Made by a program: the position numbers and the translations under genes. DNA of 64,000 bases from Mycolicibacterium sp. lyk4-40-TYG-92 (GTDB taxonomy: Bacteria; Actinomycetota; Actinomycetes; Mycobacteriales; Mycobacteriaceae), in assembly GCF_030209435.1 (NCBI RefSeq), contig NZ_JARVRX010000008.1, positions 1 to 64,000 on the forward strand, written 5' to 3'. The notes below the pieces were generated by a model. The model was given only the letters and a program-made list of their open reading frames with translations, had not been told where the DNA came from and made no database searches. Of this stretch, positions 34,941 to 44,217 are shown piece after piece. How positions within the stretch are numbered: the first letter of the stretch is position 1; each line of letters opens with the position of its first letter.

Positions 34941-35792
34941 ATGGTGGAGATGCCGACGCGCACCAAAGTCGAGAGCTGGAAATCAAACCACTTGGCGAGT
35001 GCGGCTGACGCATGGACCCGACAAGCTCACACGATCGAGGACATCTACGGCAGCGCCCAGCAGGCAGTTACCGAACCCACGTGGCACGGTAGTGCCGCCG
35101 ACAGCGCCCATGACTGGATGTTCAGTGACATCGTCCGCGTGCGGACCGCTATGGAAGTGCTCCGCAAGGCTGCCGGCATTGCCAAGAATGGCGTGGAACT
35201 ACTGGCCGGCTTGAAGCGCAGTGGACCCTTGACCATCATTTCGAGCCGCGGTAGGCGGCTACCGTTCATGGCCCTGGCAGCCGCCGCGTATCTTCCGTTG
35301 GCCCTGTGCACTTCCTGTGTTGCGACAGCCCAGCCGAAGAAGGACTTCCCGGATCTTTCCGCTTTCGCGACCGTGGATTGGCAGCAGTTTGACTCTGGCG
35401 GCAGCCCCGCAAGAGGATACTTAGTCCGCTTCAGCACGCCAGACGGCACAACACGCTGCAGCATCCTCAACGGTCTGACCGCATCATGCGTCGGAAACAT
35501 CGCCGGGATACCCGACCCGGCTCCTGACTACTCCCGAGACAAAGACACCTTCGGCGGCAACGACAGTGGCAGCTGCGCGGGCGTTCTGTTCGGCGGCGAT
35601 TCACAGTACTCATTCCGCAGGAACGGCGGAGGATGCCCACCTTTTACCGACGCCAAGACGCTCCAAGCCGGTCAGAAGCTGGTCAAGTATCAGATAACGT
35701 GCGCCGTCGGTGACGGCAACCTCACCGCCTGCATCAACACCGCCACCAATCACGGCTTCGTTCTCCAGCCCTCGGGCAGCTGGACCTTCTAA
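34941..35792 (+). CDS. WXG-like domain fused to a secreted four-cysteine domain
   Basis: 283 aa. Residues 1-90 are helical with TEPTWHGSAAD (W-H-G) as in WXG/EspB-type proteins. A basic stretch (RGRRLPF) and a hydrophobic segment (MALAAAAYLPLALCTSC, about 110-127) follow. The rest is a domain starting KKDFPDLSAFATVD with FSTPDGTTRC, SCVGNIAGIP, ITCAVGDGNLTAC and NHGFVLQPSG, homologous to the lipoproteins at 31891 and 32430. No stop separates the halves. Internal starts near 35212-35269 could also yield a separate exported protein. The start is ATG 34941 or 34950. Confidence 0.65.
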   Translation: MVEMPTRTKVESWKSNHLASAADAWTRQAHTIEDIYGSAQQAVTEPTWHGSAADSAHDWMFSDIVRVRTAMEVLRKAAGIAKNGVELLAGLKRSGPLTIISSRGRRLPFMALAAAAYLPLALCTSCVATAQPKKDFPDLSAFATVDWQQFDSGGSPARGYLVRFSTPDGTTRCSILNGLTASCVGNIAGIPDPAPDYSRDKDTFGGNDSGSCAGVLFGGDSQYSFRRNGGGCPPFTDAKTLQAGQKLVKYQITCAVGDGNLTACINTATNHGFVLQPSGSWTF

Positions 35793-35804
35793 ACCACGTC
35801 AATC

Positions 35805-35852
35805 CAGACGTACAACTATCTAGACGTACATCTAATCCGACGTACAATACCG
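35805..35852 (+). repeat. three 16-bp tandem repeats over the ATPase promoter
   Basis: AGACGTACA (35806), AGACGTACA (35822) and CGACGTACA (35838) recur at exact 16-bp intervals. TACAAT (35843-35848) is a perfect TAnnnT -10 six nt before the ATG at 35855, so the transcript is predicted to be leaderless. TAGACG of the second unit sits at the -35. The repeats thus cover the core promoter and look like repressor half-sites or iterons. Confidence 0.7.
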
Positions 35853-35854
35853 TC

Positions 35855-36988
35855 ATGAATTGGCCCATCAGACCCATGTCACTGGTGGTCGGCGGCGTCG
35901 TCCCGCCTGAGAACGTGGTGGGCCGCGTCCGTGAGCAGCAGGAAATCCTGGCCAGCCTGCCCGACGGTGGCGCAGCCCTCGTCGGCGACCGCAGGCACGG
36001 CAAGACGTCGCTGGCCCGCCTCGTCGCGCACACCGCGCGGCTGCAGGGCCTCACCGTCGTCTCCGTCAGCGCCGAGCGGCAGACCTACGCCGAGTTCGTC
36101 ACCGCCCTCGCCGCCGAACTCGGCCGCGTCGACAACGCCCTGCGCCAGGAGGTCGACCGCTGGAAGGTCGCGGTCGGCACCGGGCCGTTCAAGTTCGAGC
36201 GGGTCCGCGCCGATGCCGCCCTCGACGACCTGCTGCAGCGCGCCGTCGCCCGCACCAAGAACGGCCCGCTGGTGTTGTTCATCGACGAAGTCACCGTCCT
36301 GGCCCGCAATCTCGAACGCGAAAAGCCCGGCGGCGGAGACGCATTCCTACATCTGCTGCGCCGGTTCCGTCAGGACAACTCGGGCCGCCTGGCGACTGTT
36401 CTGTCCGGTTCCATTGGCTTCCATCATGTTTCGGAGGACGCGCTCAGCTCGGTCAACGATATCCGTAAAGTCACCGTCGGCCCGATCCGTCACGACCACG
36501 CCACCTATCTGGCCGAGTGCCTGCTGCTCGGGGTGAACGTCCCCACCACGGACCGGCACCAGGTCGCGGAATCCATTGCGGCGGCGGCAGAGAACGTGCC
36601 GTACTACATCCAGCATCTGGTCGCGGGCGCGGCACGGGAAGGTTCGGTCAAGCCGGACCGCATCGCGGAACTGCTCGCCGCTGCCATCACCGATCCGCAC
36701 GACCCATGGGATCTCCGGCACTACCGTGACCGGCTGCGCAACTACTACGGCGACGACGCCTCCGCCATCGCCGGACTGCTCGACATCTACGCCCATGCCC
36801 CAACTCCGTTGAGCGTCAATGCAACACTGCAGTTCCTGAAGACCGAGGGCTCACCCATCACCGACCGCGACCAGCTGGTGTCGTTCATCGAGCGTCTCGA
36901 ACAGGACCACTACCTGCGCCGCGTCGGCGACGACGACTGCTTCGCCTCCGGCCTCGTGCAATCGGCGTGGCGGGCCATGAGGCGGTAG
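35855..36988 (+). CDS. AAA/STAND-type ATPase with C-terminal winged helix
   Basis: 377 aa. Walker A is GDRRHGKTS (about 45-53) and Walker B LVLFIDEVTVL. A sensor-like VLSGSIGFHH follows, and a C-terminal segment (LSVNATLQFLKTEGSPITDRDQLVSFIERLEQDHYL) is predicted to be a winged helix. This resembles archaeal-type ATPases related to Orc/Cdc6. The gene is preceded by 16-bp tandem repeats and lies 3 nt before a second ATPase, so the two are one operon. Function unknown; defence, regulation or plasmid-type maintenance are all possible. Confidence 0.75.
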   Translation: MNWPIRPMSLVVGGVVPPENVVGRVREQQEILASLPDGGAALVGDRRHGKTSLARLVAHTARLQGLTVVSVSAERQTYAEFVTALAAELGRVDNALRQEVDRWKVAVGTGPFKFERVRADAALDDLLQRAVARTKNGPLVLFIDEVTVLARNLEREKPGGGDAFLHLLRRFRQDNSGRLATVLSGSIGFHHVSEDALSSVNDIRKVTVGPIRHDHATYLAECLLLGVNVPTTDRHQVAESIAAAAENVPYYIQHLVAGAAREGSVKPDRIAELLAAAITDPHDPWDLRHYRDRLRNYYGDDASAIAGLLDIYAHAPTPLSVNATLQFLKTEGSPITDRDQLVSFIERLEQDHYLRRVGDDDCFASGLVQSAWRAMRR

Positions 36989-36991
36989 GCC

Positions 36992-38077
36992 ATGATCCAC
37001 CCCGCCTTCTCCCCCGCCACCGTCGACGCCACAGAACTCGACGCCCGCACCATCGGCCGCGCGCCGCTACTGAAACGGCTGACGGACCGCATCGTCAGCT
37101 CGGCACAGGACGGTTCGCGTCCGCACACCTTGCTTGTCGCGCCTCGCGGCGCCGGCAAGACGCACACCCTTCAGGTCGCGCTCCATCGCGCCCTGAAACA
37201 GCGCAAGACCGCCAAAGCCACACTGCTGCTGGCACTTCCAGAGGACGCGCTCGCCATCGGCAGCTACGCGGATCTGCTCGTCGAACTACTGCGCACGCAA
37301 GGCCCGGACGTCCACGATCGAGCGCGGGAGCTGCGCGGCGACGCGCTGGAGCTGGAACGGGAAATCCTCGACCTCGCCGCGGGCCGGATGGTGCTGGTCG
37401 CGATCGAGAACGCCGACCGAATCTTCGACGCCATCGGCGAAGCCGGACAGGGCAGCTTCCGCGCCTGGGTCGAAACGTCCACCGCCGTCCTGGTTTTCGC
37501 GACAGCCCCGGCGCTGTTTCCCGCCGTCTCCTCCCGCACCCATCCGTGGTACGGGTCGTTCATCATCGAGGAACTCCCCGACCTCACCGACACTGACGTC
37601 GTCGAACTTCTCGCACAGCGCGCCAGCGATCGCGAATTGGCTTCGTACGTCCAGACTTCTGAGGGCCTGACCCGCATCGACGACGTCGCCCAGCTCGTCG
37701 GCTGGTCACCGCGAGTCTGGCAGATCATCGCGGACACCGCGGACCGGACCACGCTGGAAAAGGTCACGCACGCCGCCGACACCGCACTGGACCAGCTCAC
37801 GCCCCACTACCAGCAGCTCCTCTGGCAGCTGCCTGCCGGCGAGCAACGCCTGATCGTCGAACTCGCCCGCGCCGACGGTGCCAGGACCGTCACCGACCTT
37901 GCTGCCGCCGTGGGGATTTCGAATCAGTCGGCGTCGGCGGCGCTTGGGCGCCTCACGACAGGAGGCTGGGTCCACCCCGGAAAAGCGGATTCCGGCGACC
38001 GTCGCGCCACCTGGTACGACGTCAGCGACCCGCTGCTCCGCAACTACCTGCACTATCGCGAGCGCCGCCAACGCTGA
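36992..38077 (+). CDS. second AAA/STAND-type ATPase with MarR-like winged helix
   Basis: 361 aa. Walker A is APRGAGKTHT. The Walker B position reads MVLVAIENADRIF, with Glu-Asn instead of Asp-Glu. The C-terminus has a clear winged helix (ARTVTDLAAAVGISNQSASAALGRL, TGGWVHP) and ends in the DPLLRNYLHYRERRQ motif seen in archaeal ATPase_2/DUF234-like proteins. The weak Walker B suggests a less active partner of the ATPase upstream. The pair may form a complex at DNA. Confidence 0.75.
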   Translation: MIHPAFSPATVDATELDARTIGRAPLLKRLTDRIVSSAQDGSRPHTLLVAPRGAGKTHTLQVALHRALKQRKTAKATLLLALPEDALAIGSYADLLVELLRTQGPDVHDRARELRGDALELEREILDLAAGRMVLVAIENADRIFDAIGEAGQGSFRAWVETSTAVLVFATAPALFPAVSSRTHPWYGSFIIEELPDLTDTDVVELLAQRASDRELASYVQTSEGLTRIDDVAQLVGWSPRVWQIIADTADRTTLEKVTHAADTALDQLTPHYQQLLWQLPAGEQRLIVELARADGARTVTDLAAAVGISNQSASAALGRLTTGGWVHPGKADSGDRRATWYDVSDPLLRNYLHYRERRQR

Positions 38078-38098
38078 CGCTCGACTCCTTGACGAAGC

Positions 38099-38137
38099 TG
38101 TCACTTAGTGACACAGTTGGACTGTCACTAAGTGACA
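38099..38137. promoter_or_regulatory. twin TetR operators
   Basis: TGTCACTTAGTGACA (38099-38113) and TGTCACTAAGTGACA (38123-38137) are 15-bp palindromes differing at one central base, 24 bp apart. The second runs into the ribosome-binding site of the TetR gene, which indicates autorepression. Confidence 0.85.
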
Positions 38138-38149
38138 GGAGGGCGGGCG

Positions 38150-38764
38150 ATGAGCGACAAGCAAGACCAGGCACGGATTGCGGTGTCACGCATTGCCTGT
38201 GCCCTGTTCTGGGAACGGGGCGTCGCCGGAACCAGCGGTGACGACATCGCTGCGGCGGCGGGCCTCTCGACCCGCACCATCTGGCGCTATTTCCGTAGCA
38301 AGGAAAGTTGCGTCGAACCCCTGCTCGCCAAGTCGGCCGACCGGTTCCTGGCGAGCGCCCGGCGCTGGCCGCACGAACTGTCGTTGTCGGAACACCTTGC
38401 GGCAGATGCCATTGCGCATCCGCTGTCACAGCAGGACATCGAGGACGAGCTCAGCGCGATCCGTCTCGCGACCATGACGGAATCCGACCCCGCCCTGCGC
38501 ACTGCGTACCTGATGGTCCACGACCGCATGGAGCGGGGACTCATCTCGGTCATCGCCGACCGATTGGGCTTACCCGACGACGATCTCACCGTCCGCCTGT
38601 GCGCGGCAGCAGTCACGGGCGCCTTCCGCGTCGTCGACGAAGACGTGAGTAAGGCAATCGTGATCGACGGCAAGAGAGTCAGCCAGGAAGAGGCGCTCGC
38701 GCTCATGGACCGGGCGATCCGCGAAGCCACCAATGGCAGGCTGGGCGGCCCCGTCAAACCCTGA
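38150..38764 (+). CDS. TetR/AcrR-family regulator
   Basis: 204 aa from ATG 38150 with AGGAGG upstream. The N-terminal helix-turn-helix (GVAGTSGDDIAAAAGLSTRTIWRYFRSKE) matches TetR. Two near-identical palindromes lie directly upstream. The S9 peptidase gene follows after 69 nt and is the likely co-regulated target. The ligand is unknown. Confidence 0.9.
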   Translation: MSDKQDQARIAVSRIACALFWERGVAGTSGDDIAAAAGLSTRTIWRYFRSKESCVEPLLAKSADRFLASARRWPHELSLSEHLAADAIAHPLSQQDIEDELSAIRLATMTESDPALRTAYLMVHDRMERGLISVIADRLGLPDDDLTVRLCAAAVTGAFRVVDEDVSKAIVIDGKRVSQEEALALMDRAIREATNGRLGGPVKP

Positions 38765-38833
38765 AAATTCCATATCTCTCACGGGCCGGCGCCGCCGGAC
38801 CGGCGAACAAGCTTGTCCAAGAAAGGATTTCAC

Positions 38834-40702
38834 ATGGCGCTACCCGAACTCATCTCGGTCGAAGACCTTTTCAGTGCACCCGAGCGCACAGCAGCGACGA
38901 TCTCGCCGGACGGGACCCGGATCGCGTACCTGGCACCGTGGAAGAACCGCCTGAACGTGTGGGTACAGGACGTCGACGACGACGCGACCGCACGGTGCGT
39001 CACGGCCGACGAAACGCGCAGTGTGTACATCTACCGGTGGACCGACGATCCACGATGGATGCTCTACATGCAGGACACCGGCGGTGACGAGAACTGGCAC
39101 GTGTACCGCATCGACCTGGAGAACCCGGACACGCCCGCGGTGGACCTGACCCCGTTTCCCGGGACGCGAGCCAGTTTCGAACTGCCCAAGCGGTTGCCGG
39201 GAAAGGCCATCGTCCAGATCAACAAACGCAACCCCGAACTGTTCGACGTCTACGAACTCGACATCGCCACAGGCGAACTCACGCTCCGCGCGGAGAATCC
39301 CGGCAACGTCGTCAACTGGCTGAGCGGTCCGAGCGGTGACCTGTTCACCAATACGCTGACTGCGCAAGGCGACGTCGAGATCTCGCATTGGGACCCGGCA
39401 ACGAGCACCCTGCGTCCGGTCAGGGTCTACGACGGCTGCGACTACCCGGTCGGCATCTTCCCGGTCACCGTCACGCCGGATGGCAGAGGCATCTGGCTCC
39501 CGTCGTACGAGAACAGCGACCGGTCTCGACTGGTCCGGGTCGACGTGGCCGACGGCACCGAGACCGAGGTCGACAGCCACCCGACATTCGACCTGGGCAA
39601 TCAGATGGTCCTTCCGTCACCGTTCATCCTCAGCGCGCGGACCGGAGAGCTGATCGGCGTCCGCTATTACGGCGAACGCCAGGTCATCCACCCGCTGGAC
39701 CCGAATTTCGCTGCGGTGCTGGAGAATCTGGTCAAGCTCTCGGATGGCGACCTCGCCACCGTGTCATCCGACGACCGTGAACAACGGTGGGTGGTCAGCT
39801 TCACCCATGACCGCGATCCGTGGGCCACCTATCTCTACGACCACTCGACTGGCGAAAGCCGGCTGCTGTTCCGGCCCTACGCACGTCTGGACCCCGACGC
39901 GCTTGCTCCGATGACGCCCGTGACCATCACGTCGCGCGACGGTCTGGACCTGCATGCGTATCTGACGCTGCCGGTCGGGATCAAACCCCTTGATCTGCCG
40001 CTGGTTCTGCTGGTCCACGGCGGTCCGTGGGCGCGCGACTGCTGGGGCTTCCAACCCGATGTGCAGCTGCTGGCCAATCGCGGATACGCGGTGTTGCAGG
40101 TGAACTTTCGCGGCTCGACGGGCTACGGCAAGGCCTTCACCAAGGCCGCGATCGGGGAGTTCGCGGGCAAGATGCACGACGACCTGATCGACGCCGTGGA
40201 CTGGGCCGTCAAGCAGGGCTACGTCGACAGGGACAAAGTGGCGATCTACGGCGGCTCGTACGGTGGTTACGCCGCGCTGGTCGGCGTGACATTCACCCCG
40301 GACGTATTCGCGGCGGCCATCGACTACGTCGGAATCTCAAGTCTCGCAAACTTCATGCGCACCCTGCCGAACGTGGCCCGGCCCTTCCTCGCCACCAACT
40401 GGCACACGTATGTGGGCGATCCCAATGACCCCGCGCAGGAGGCCGACATGCTGGCCCGCTCGCCCATCACCAAGGTGGATCAGATCCGCACACCACTTCT
40501 GGTTATCCAGGGCGCTAACGATTCTCGCGTCGTGCAAGCAGAATCCGACAACCTCGTCGAGGCTCTGCGCGCTCGCGGAGTCGAGGTCGAGTACATGGTC
40601 AAGGCCGACGAAGGACACGGATTCCTCAACCCCGACAACCAGATCGACATGAACCACGCCGTCGAGCGCTTCCTCGCCCAGCACCTCGGCGGCCGCGTCT
40701 GA
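38834..40702 (+). CDS. S9 family prolyl-oligopeptidase-like serine peptidase
   Basis: 622 aa. An N-terminal beta-propeller (about 1-370) with WD-like repeats precedes an alpha/beta-hydrolase domain. The catalytic triad is Ser in GGSYGGYAAL, Asp in QGANDSRV and His in DEGHGFLN; the oxyanion segment is LVHGGPWARD. No signal peptide is seen, so it is cytosolic. AAAGGA precedes ATG 38834. It sits behind the TetR gene and is closed by a strong hairpin. It probably degrades short peptides or acylated amino acids. Confidence 0.9.
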   Translation: MALPELISVEDLFSAPERTAATISPDGTRIAYLAPWKNRLNVWVQDVDDDATARCVTADETRSVYIYRWTDDPRWMLYMQDTGGDENWHVYRIDLENPDTPAVDLTPFPGTRASFELPKRLPGKAIVQINKRNPELFDVYELDIATGELTLRAENPGNVVNWLSGPSGDLFTNTLTAQGDVEISHWDPATSTLRPVRVYDGCDYPVGIFPVTVTPDGRGIWLPSYENSDRSRLVRVDVADGTETEVDSHPTFDLGNQMVLPSPFILSARTGELIGVRYYGERQVIHPLDPNFAAVLENLVKLSDGDLATVSSDDREQRWVVSFTHDRDPWATYLYDHSTGESRLLFRPYARLDPDALAPMTPVTITSRDGLDLHAYLTLPVGIKPLDLPLVLLVHGGPWARDCWGFQPDVQLLANRGYAVLQVNFRGSTGYGKAFTKAAIGEFAGKMHDDLIDAVDWAVKQGYVDRDKVAIYGGSYGGYAALVGVTFTPDVFAAAIDYVGISSLANFMRTLPNVARPFLATNWHTYVGDPNDPAQEADMLARSPITKVDQIRTPLLVIQGANDSRVVQAESDNLVEALRARGVEVEYMVKADEGHGFLNPDNQIDMNHAVERFLAQHLGGRV

Positions 40703-40723
40703 CTGCACATTCGGCGCAAAACG

Positions 40724-40757
40724 CAACAGGCCCCCACCGGGAGGTGGGGGCCTGTTG
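40724..40757. terminator. strong bidirectional terminator
   Basis: CAACAGGCCCCCACC and GGTGGGGGCCTGTTG form a perfect 15-bp stem with a GGGA tetraloop between the convergent S9 peptidase and sucD genes. Confidence 0.85.
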
Positions 40758-40768
40758 TGCAGAGAAAG

Positions 40769-41671
40769 TTACAGCGACTGCAGGATCTCGCGAGCCAGCG
40801 CAGCGGTGGCCGACGGGGTCTTGCCGACCTTGACGCCGGCAGCCTCGAGGGCTTCCTGCTTGGCAGCGGCGGTGCCCGACGAGCCCGACACGATGGCGCC
40901 GGCGTGGCCCATGGTCTTGCCCTCCGGAGCGGTGAAGCCCGCGACGTAGCCGACGACCGGCTTGGTGACGTTGGCCTTGATGTAGTCGGCAGCGCGCTCT
41001 TCGGCGTCGCCACCGATCTCGCCGATCATCACGATGACCTTGGTCTCCGGGTCCTTCTCGAACGCCTCGATGGCGTCGATGTGGGTGGTACCGATGACCG
41101 GGTCGCCGCCGATGCCGATGGCGGTCGAGAAGCCGAAGTCGCGCAGTTCGTACATCATCTGGTAGGTCAGGGTGCCGGACTTGGAGACCAGACCGATCGG
41201 GCCCTTGCCGGTGATGTTGTTCGGCGTGATGCCGACCAGCGCCTCACCGGGGGTGATGATGCCCGGGCAGTTGGGGCCGATGATGCGGGTCTTCTGACCC
41301 TTCTCGACGTTGTAGGCCCACGCGTACGCGCTGTCCTGCACCGGGATGCCCTCGGTGATGACGACCAGCAGCGGGATCTCGGCGTCGATGGCCTCGATGA
41401 TGGCGTCCTTCGAGAAGGCCGGCGGCACAAAGGCGATCGACACGTCGGCGCCGGTCTCCTTCATGGCCTCGGCCACCGTGGCGAACACGGGAAGCTCGAT
41501 GTCGTTGCCGTCCTTGTCGACATGCGAGACCTTGGTGCCGGCCTTGCGCGCGTTGACGCCGCCGACGACCTGGGTGCCGGCCTTCAGCATCAGCTTGGTG
41601 TGCTTGGTGCCCTCACCGCCGGTGATGCCCTGGACGATGACCTTGGAATCCTTGTTCAGGAAGATAGACAT
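40769..41671 (-). CDS. sucD: succinyl-CoA synthetase alpha subunit
   Basis: 300 aa. The CoA-binding N-terminus ([16 protein letters not shown]) and the catalytic phospho-His256 in [11 protein letters not shown] are present. With SucC it interconverts succinyl-CoA and succinate with NTP formation in the TCA cycle. It lies 15 nt downstream of sucC in one operon. Confidence 0.98.
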   Translation of the reverse strand: MSIFLNKDSKVIVQGITGGEGTKHTKLMLKAGTQVVGGVNARKAGTKVSHVDKDGNDIELPVFATVAEAMKETGADVSIAFVPPAFSKDAIIEAIDAEIPLLVVITEGIPVQDSAYAWAYNVEKGQKTRIIGPNCPGIITPGEALVGITPNNITGKGPIGLVSKSGTLTYQMMYELRDFGFSTAIGIGGDPVIGTTHIDAIEAFEKDPETKVIVMIGEIGGDAEERAADYIKANVTKPVVGYVAGFTAPEGKTMGHAGAIVSGSSGTAAAKQEALEAAGVKVGKTPSATAALAREILQSL

Positions 41672-41686
41672 AAGTTGTTGGCTCCC

Positions 41687-42850
41687 TTACTTGTTCGCCA
41701 GCTCGGCGGCTTTGTCGGCACCGGAGTCCATGGTCTCGGCCTGGATCACCAGCGGGTGGTTGGCCTCGGCCAGGATGCGGCGGCCCTCTTCGACGTTGTT
41801 GCCGTCGAGACGGACGACCAGTGGCTTGTTGGCCTCGTCGCCCAGCATTTCCAGAGCCTTGACGATGCCGTTGGCGACGGCGTCACACGCGGTGATGCCA
41901 CCGAAGACGTTGACGAAGACGCTCTTGACCTGGCTGTCGCCGAGGATGACGTCCAGACCGGCGGCCATGACCTCGGCCGAGGCGCCACCACCGATGTCCA
42001 GGAAGTTGGCGGGCTTCACGCCGCCGTGGTTCTCGCCCGCGTACGCGACGACGTCGAGGGTCGACATGACCAGACCGGCACCGTTACCGATGATGCCGAC
42101 CGAGCCGTCGAGCTTGACGTAGTTGAGGTCGTGCTGCTTGGCCTTGAGCTCGAGCGGGTCGGTGGCTTCCTTGTCCTCGAACTCGGCGTGGCCGGGCTGA
42201 CGGAAGTCGGCGTTCGCGTCCAGGGTGACCTTGCCGTCGAGGGCCAGGATCTGGTCGTCGGGGGTGCGAACCAGCGGGTTGACCTCGACCAGGGTGGCGT
42301 CTTCGGCGACGAAGACCTCCCACAGCTTCTGGATGGTCACGGCCGCGGCGTCGAGCACCTCGGCGGGCAGGTGGCCCTTCTCGGCGATCTCGCGGGCGAA
42401 GGCCAGGTCGACACCCTTGACGGCGTCGACGGGAACCTTGGCGAGACGCTCCGGCTTGGTGGCGGCGACCTCTTCGATTTCCATGCCACCCTCGACCGAG
42501 CACATGGCCAGGTAGGTGCGGTTGGCGCGATCGAGCAGGAAGGAGATGTAGTACTCCTCCGCGATGTCGCTGGCTTCAGCGACGAGCAGCTTCTTGACGA
42601 TGTGGCCCTTGATGTCCAGACCGAGGATGTTCTGCGCGTGGGTGAGGGCGTCCTCCGGGGTGGCGGCATACTTCACGCCACCGGCCTTGCCACGGCCACC
42701 GACCTTGACCTGTGCCTTGATCATGACGGGCTTGCCGATCTCCTCGGCGATCGCTTTGGCGTCATCGGCGGACTCGGTGACCCGGCCCGGTGTAGTAGGG
42801 ACGTTGTGCTTGGCGAACAGCTCTTTCGCCTGGTACTCGAAGAGATCCAT
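41687..42850 (-). CDS. sucC: succinyl-CoA synthetase beta subunit
   Basis: 387 aa. An ATP-grasp domain ([38 protein letters not shown]) is followed by a C-terminal ligase domain ([18 protein letters not shown]). It provides nucleotide-binding and specificity functions of the SucCD complex. It is divergent from the M23 peptidase gene across about 270 bp containing a CRP-like site. Confidence 0.98.
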   Translation of the reverse strand: MDLFEYQAKELFAKHNVPTTPGRVTESADDAKAIAEEIGKPVMIKAQVKVGGRGKAGGVKYAATPEDALTHAQNILGLDIKGHIVKKLLVAEASDIAEEYYISFLLDRANRTYLAMCSVEGGMEIEEVAATKPERLAKVPVDAVKGVDLAFAREIAEKGHLPAEVLDAAAVTIQKLWEVFVAEDATLVEVNPLVRTPDDQILALDGKVTLDANADFRQPGHAEFEDKEATDPLELKAKQHDLNYVKLDGSVGIIGNGAGLVMSTLDVVAYAGENHGGVKPANFLDIGGGASAEVMAAGLDVILGDSQVKSVFVNVFGGITACDAVANGIVKALEMLGDEANKPLVVRLDGNNVEEGRRILAEANHPLVIQAETMDSGADKAAELANK

Positions 42851-42999
42851 GAGCTCTGAGAAATCCCGTTCTGTCTGCGTTGACGGTTGAATTCACTTCA
42901 GCATTGGGCCGCACTGGCTCGCTCGGCACTTTAGCCACGTACTAATGAGTAGCCAGCACCGCCTACTACCCATGTGGTACATCTCACCTGAGAGCTACG

Positions 43000-43015
43000 A
43001 GTGAGGCAAATCACA
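43000..43015. promoter_or_regulatory. CRP-like site between sucC and the M23 peptidase
   Basis: AGTGAGGCAAATCACA matches 9 of 10 consensus bases of TGTGA-N6-TCACA. It is 150 nt upstream of sucC and 105 nt upstream of the M23 gene, so it could serve either. Pattern match only; the rest of 42851-43119 shows nothing else firm. Confidence 0.4.
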
Positions 43016-43119
43016 GTTCCCGGCCAATGACATCTATAGGTTGCCAATCGGTTCTGATTTTCAGTACCGTCATGGGCGGTCTCGGTAACGGTACGGTCAC
43101 GGAGCAAAGGAATTTTCGG

Positions 43120-44214
43120 TTGGCTGAGCACGATTCGTCTGGCACTCCCCTCGGAGAGGCGACGGACGCCGGCATCACCGAGAACGCTACTCGCACCAGC
43201 ATCAAGCTTTCCCGCGCCATGAGCCCTGCCGAAGTGACCGATATCATCCCGTTCAACGAGTTCGGCGATCTGCACGATCTGGACCTCTCCGAGTGCGCCT
43301 TCGACCGCGATTCCCGCGTCAACGCCGCCCCTGAGCTCGACGATCTGAACGACACCGACGACGAGACCCCCCTGATCCTGACTGTCCCGGCCGAATTCCG
43401 GCAGCCCGGGGGCGCTCAGCGCCTCTCCGCGAGCGCCTACCGCGACAGCCACACCGACACCAGCAACGGTCTCGACGACACCGACATCATCGATCTGCGC
43501 GCGAGCCGCGGCACCCACCGCAAGCCTGAGCCCGCGGGTGGCGTGAAGGGTCGCCTGGTCGCCGCCGCCATGGCCGTCGGCGCCACCGCCGCCGCCGGGT
43601 ACTCCATGATGACCAGCGCCGACCAGCCGACCAGCACGAAGCTGGCGTCTGACCAGGTCGTCCGGGCAGATGGCTCCGCTGGATCATCGGATGGCATCCA
43701 GATCGTCAACGTCGAACCGGCCGCCGCGTCCGGCGCGGTGCACGCCCAGGAGCTCGCCAACGGCGCAGCGTTCGCACAGGAGCGCGCCGAGCGCGAAGCC
43801 CGGCTCGCCCGCCCGCTGTTCGTGATGCCCACCAAGGGTGTGTTCACCTCCGGCTTCGGTTACCGCTGGGGCGCGCTGCACGGCGGCATCGACATCGCCG
43901 GCCCGATCGGCACCCCGATCGTCGCCGTGTCCGACGGCGTCGTCGTCGCCGCAGGCCCGACCGCTGGTTACGGCGCGTGGGTCAAGGTCCGCCACTCGGA
44001 CGGGACCGTCACGCTCTACGGCCACGTCAACACCTGGGTCGTATCGGTCGGCCAGCGCGTTTTCGCCGGCGACCAGATCGCGACCATCGGCAACCGCGGC
44101 AACTCGACCGGCCCGCACTGCCACTTCGAGGTGCTCCTGGGCGGCAGCTCGCGCATCGACCCCGTGCCGTGGCTGGCACAGCGTGGCCTGAGCCCGGGTA
44201 ACTACGTCGGCTGA
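43120..44214 (+). CDS. M23 family metallopeptidase, membrane-anchored (Rv0950c-like)
   Basis: 364 aa from TTG 43120, chosen because AAAGGA lies 8 nt upstream; ATG 43072 in frame lacks such a signal. An acidic cytoplasmic region (1-140), one transmembrane helix (about 154-172, LVAAAMAVGATAAAGYSMM) and an extracytoplasmic LytM/M23 domain follow. The Zn ligands are in LHGGIDIAG and HCHFEV, with GHVNTW also present. It is predicted to cleave peptidoglycan cross-links or to activate another hydrolase. Confidence 0.88.
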   Translation: MAEHDSSGTPLGEATDAGITENATRTSIKLSRAMSPAEVTDIIPFNEFGDLHDLDLSECAFDRDSRVNAAPELDDLNDTDDETPLILTVPAEFRQPGGAQRLSASAYRDSHTDTSNGLDDTDIIDLRASRGTHRKPEPAGGVKGRLVAAAMAVGATAAAGYSMMTSADQPTSTKLASDQVVRADGSAGSSDGIQIVNVEPAAASGAVHAQELANGAAFAQERAEREARLARPLFVMPTKGVFTSGFGYRWGALHGGIDIAGPIGTPIVAVSDGVVVAAGPTAGYGAWVKVRHSDGTVTLYGHVNTWVVSVGQRVFAGDQIATIGNRGNSTGPHCHFEVLLGGSSRIDPVPWLAQRGLSPGNYVG

Positions 44215-44217
44215 TCC

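Noticed and set aside
40757..42859. 700-codon open frame antisense to sucCD
   Set aside because: It mirrors two certain genes. GC-rich codon use on one strand keeps the opposite frame open, and the protein is low-complexity His/Asp/Gly-rich.
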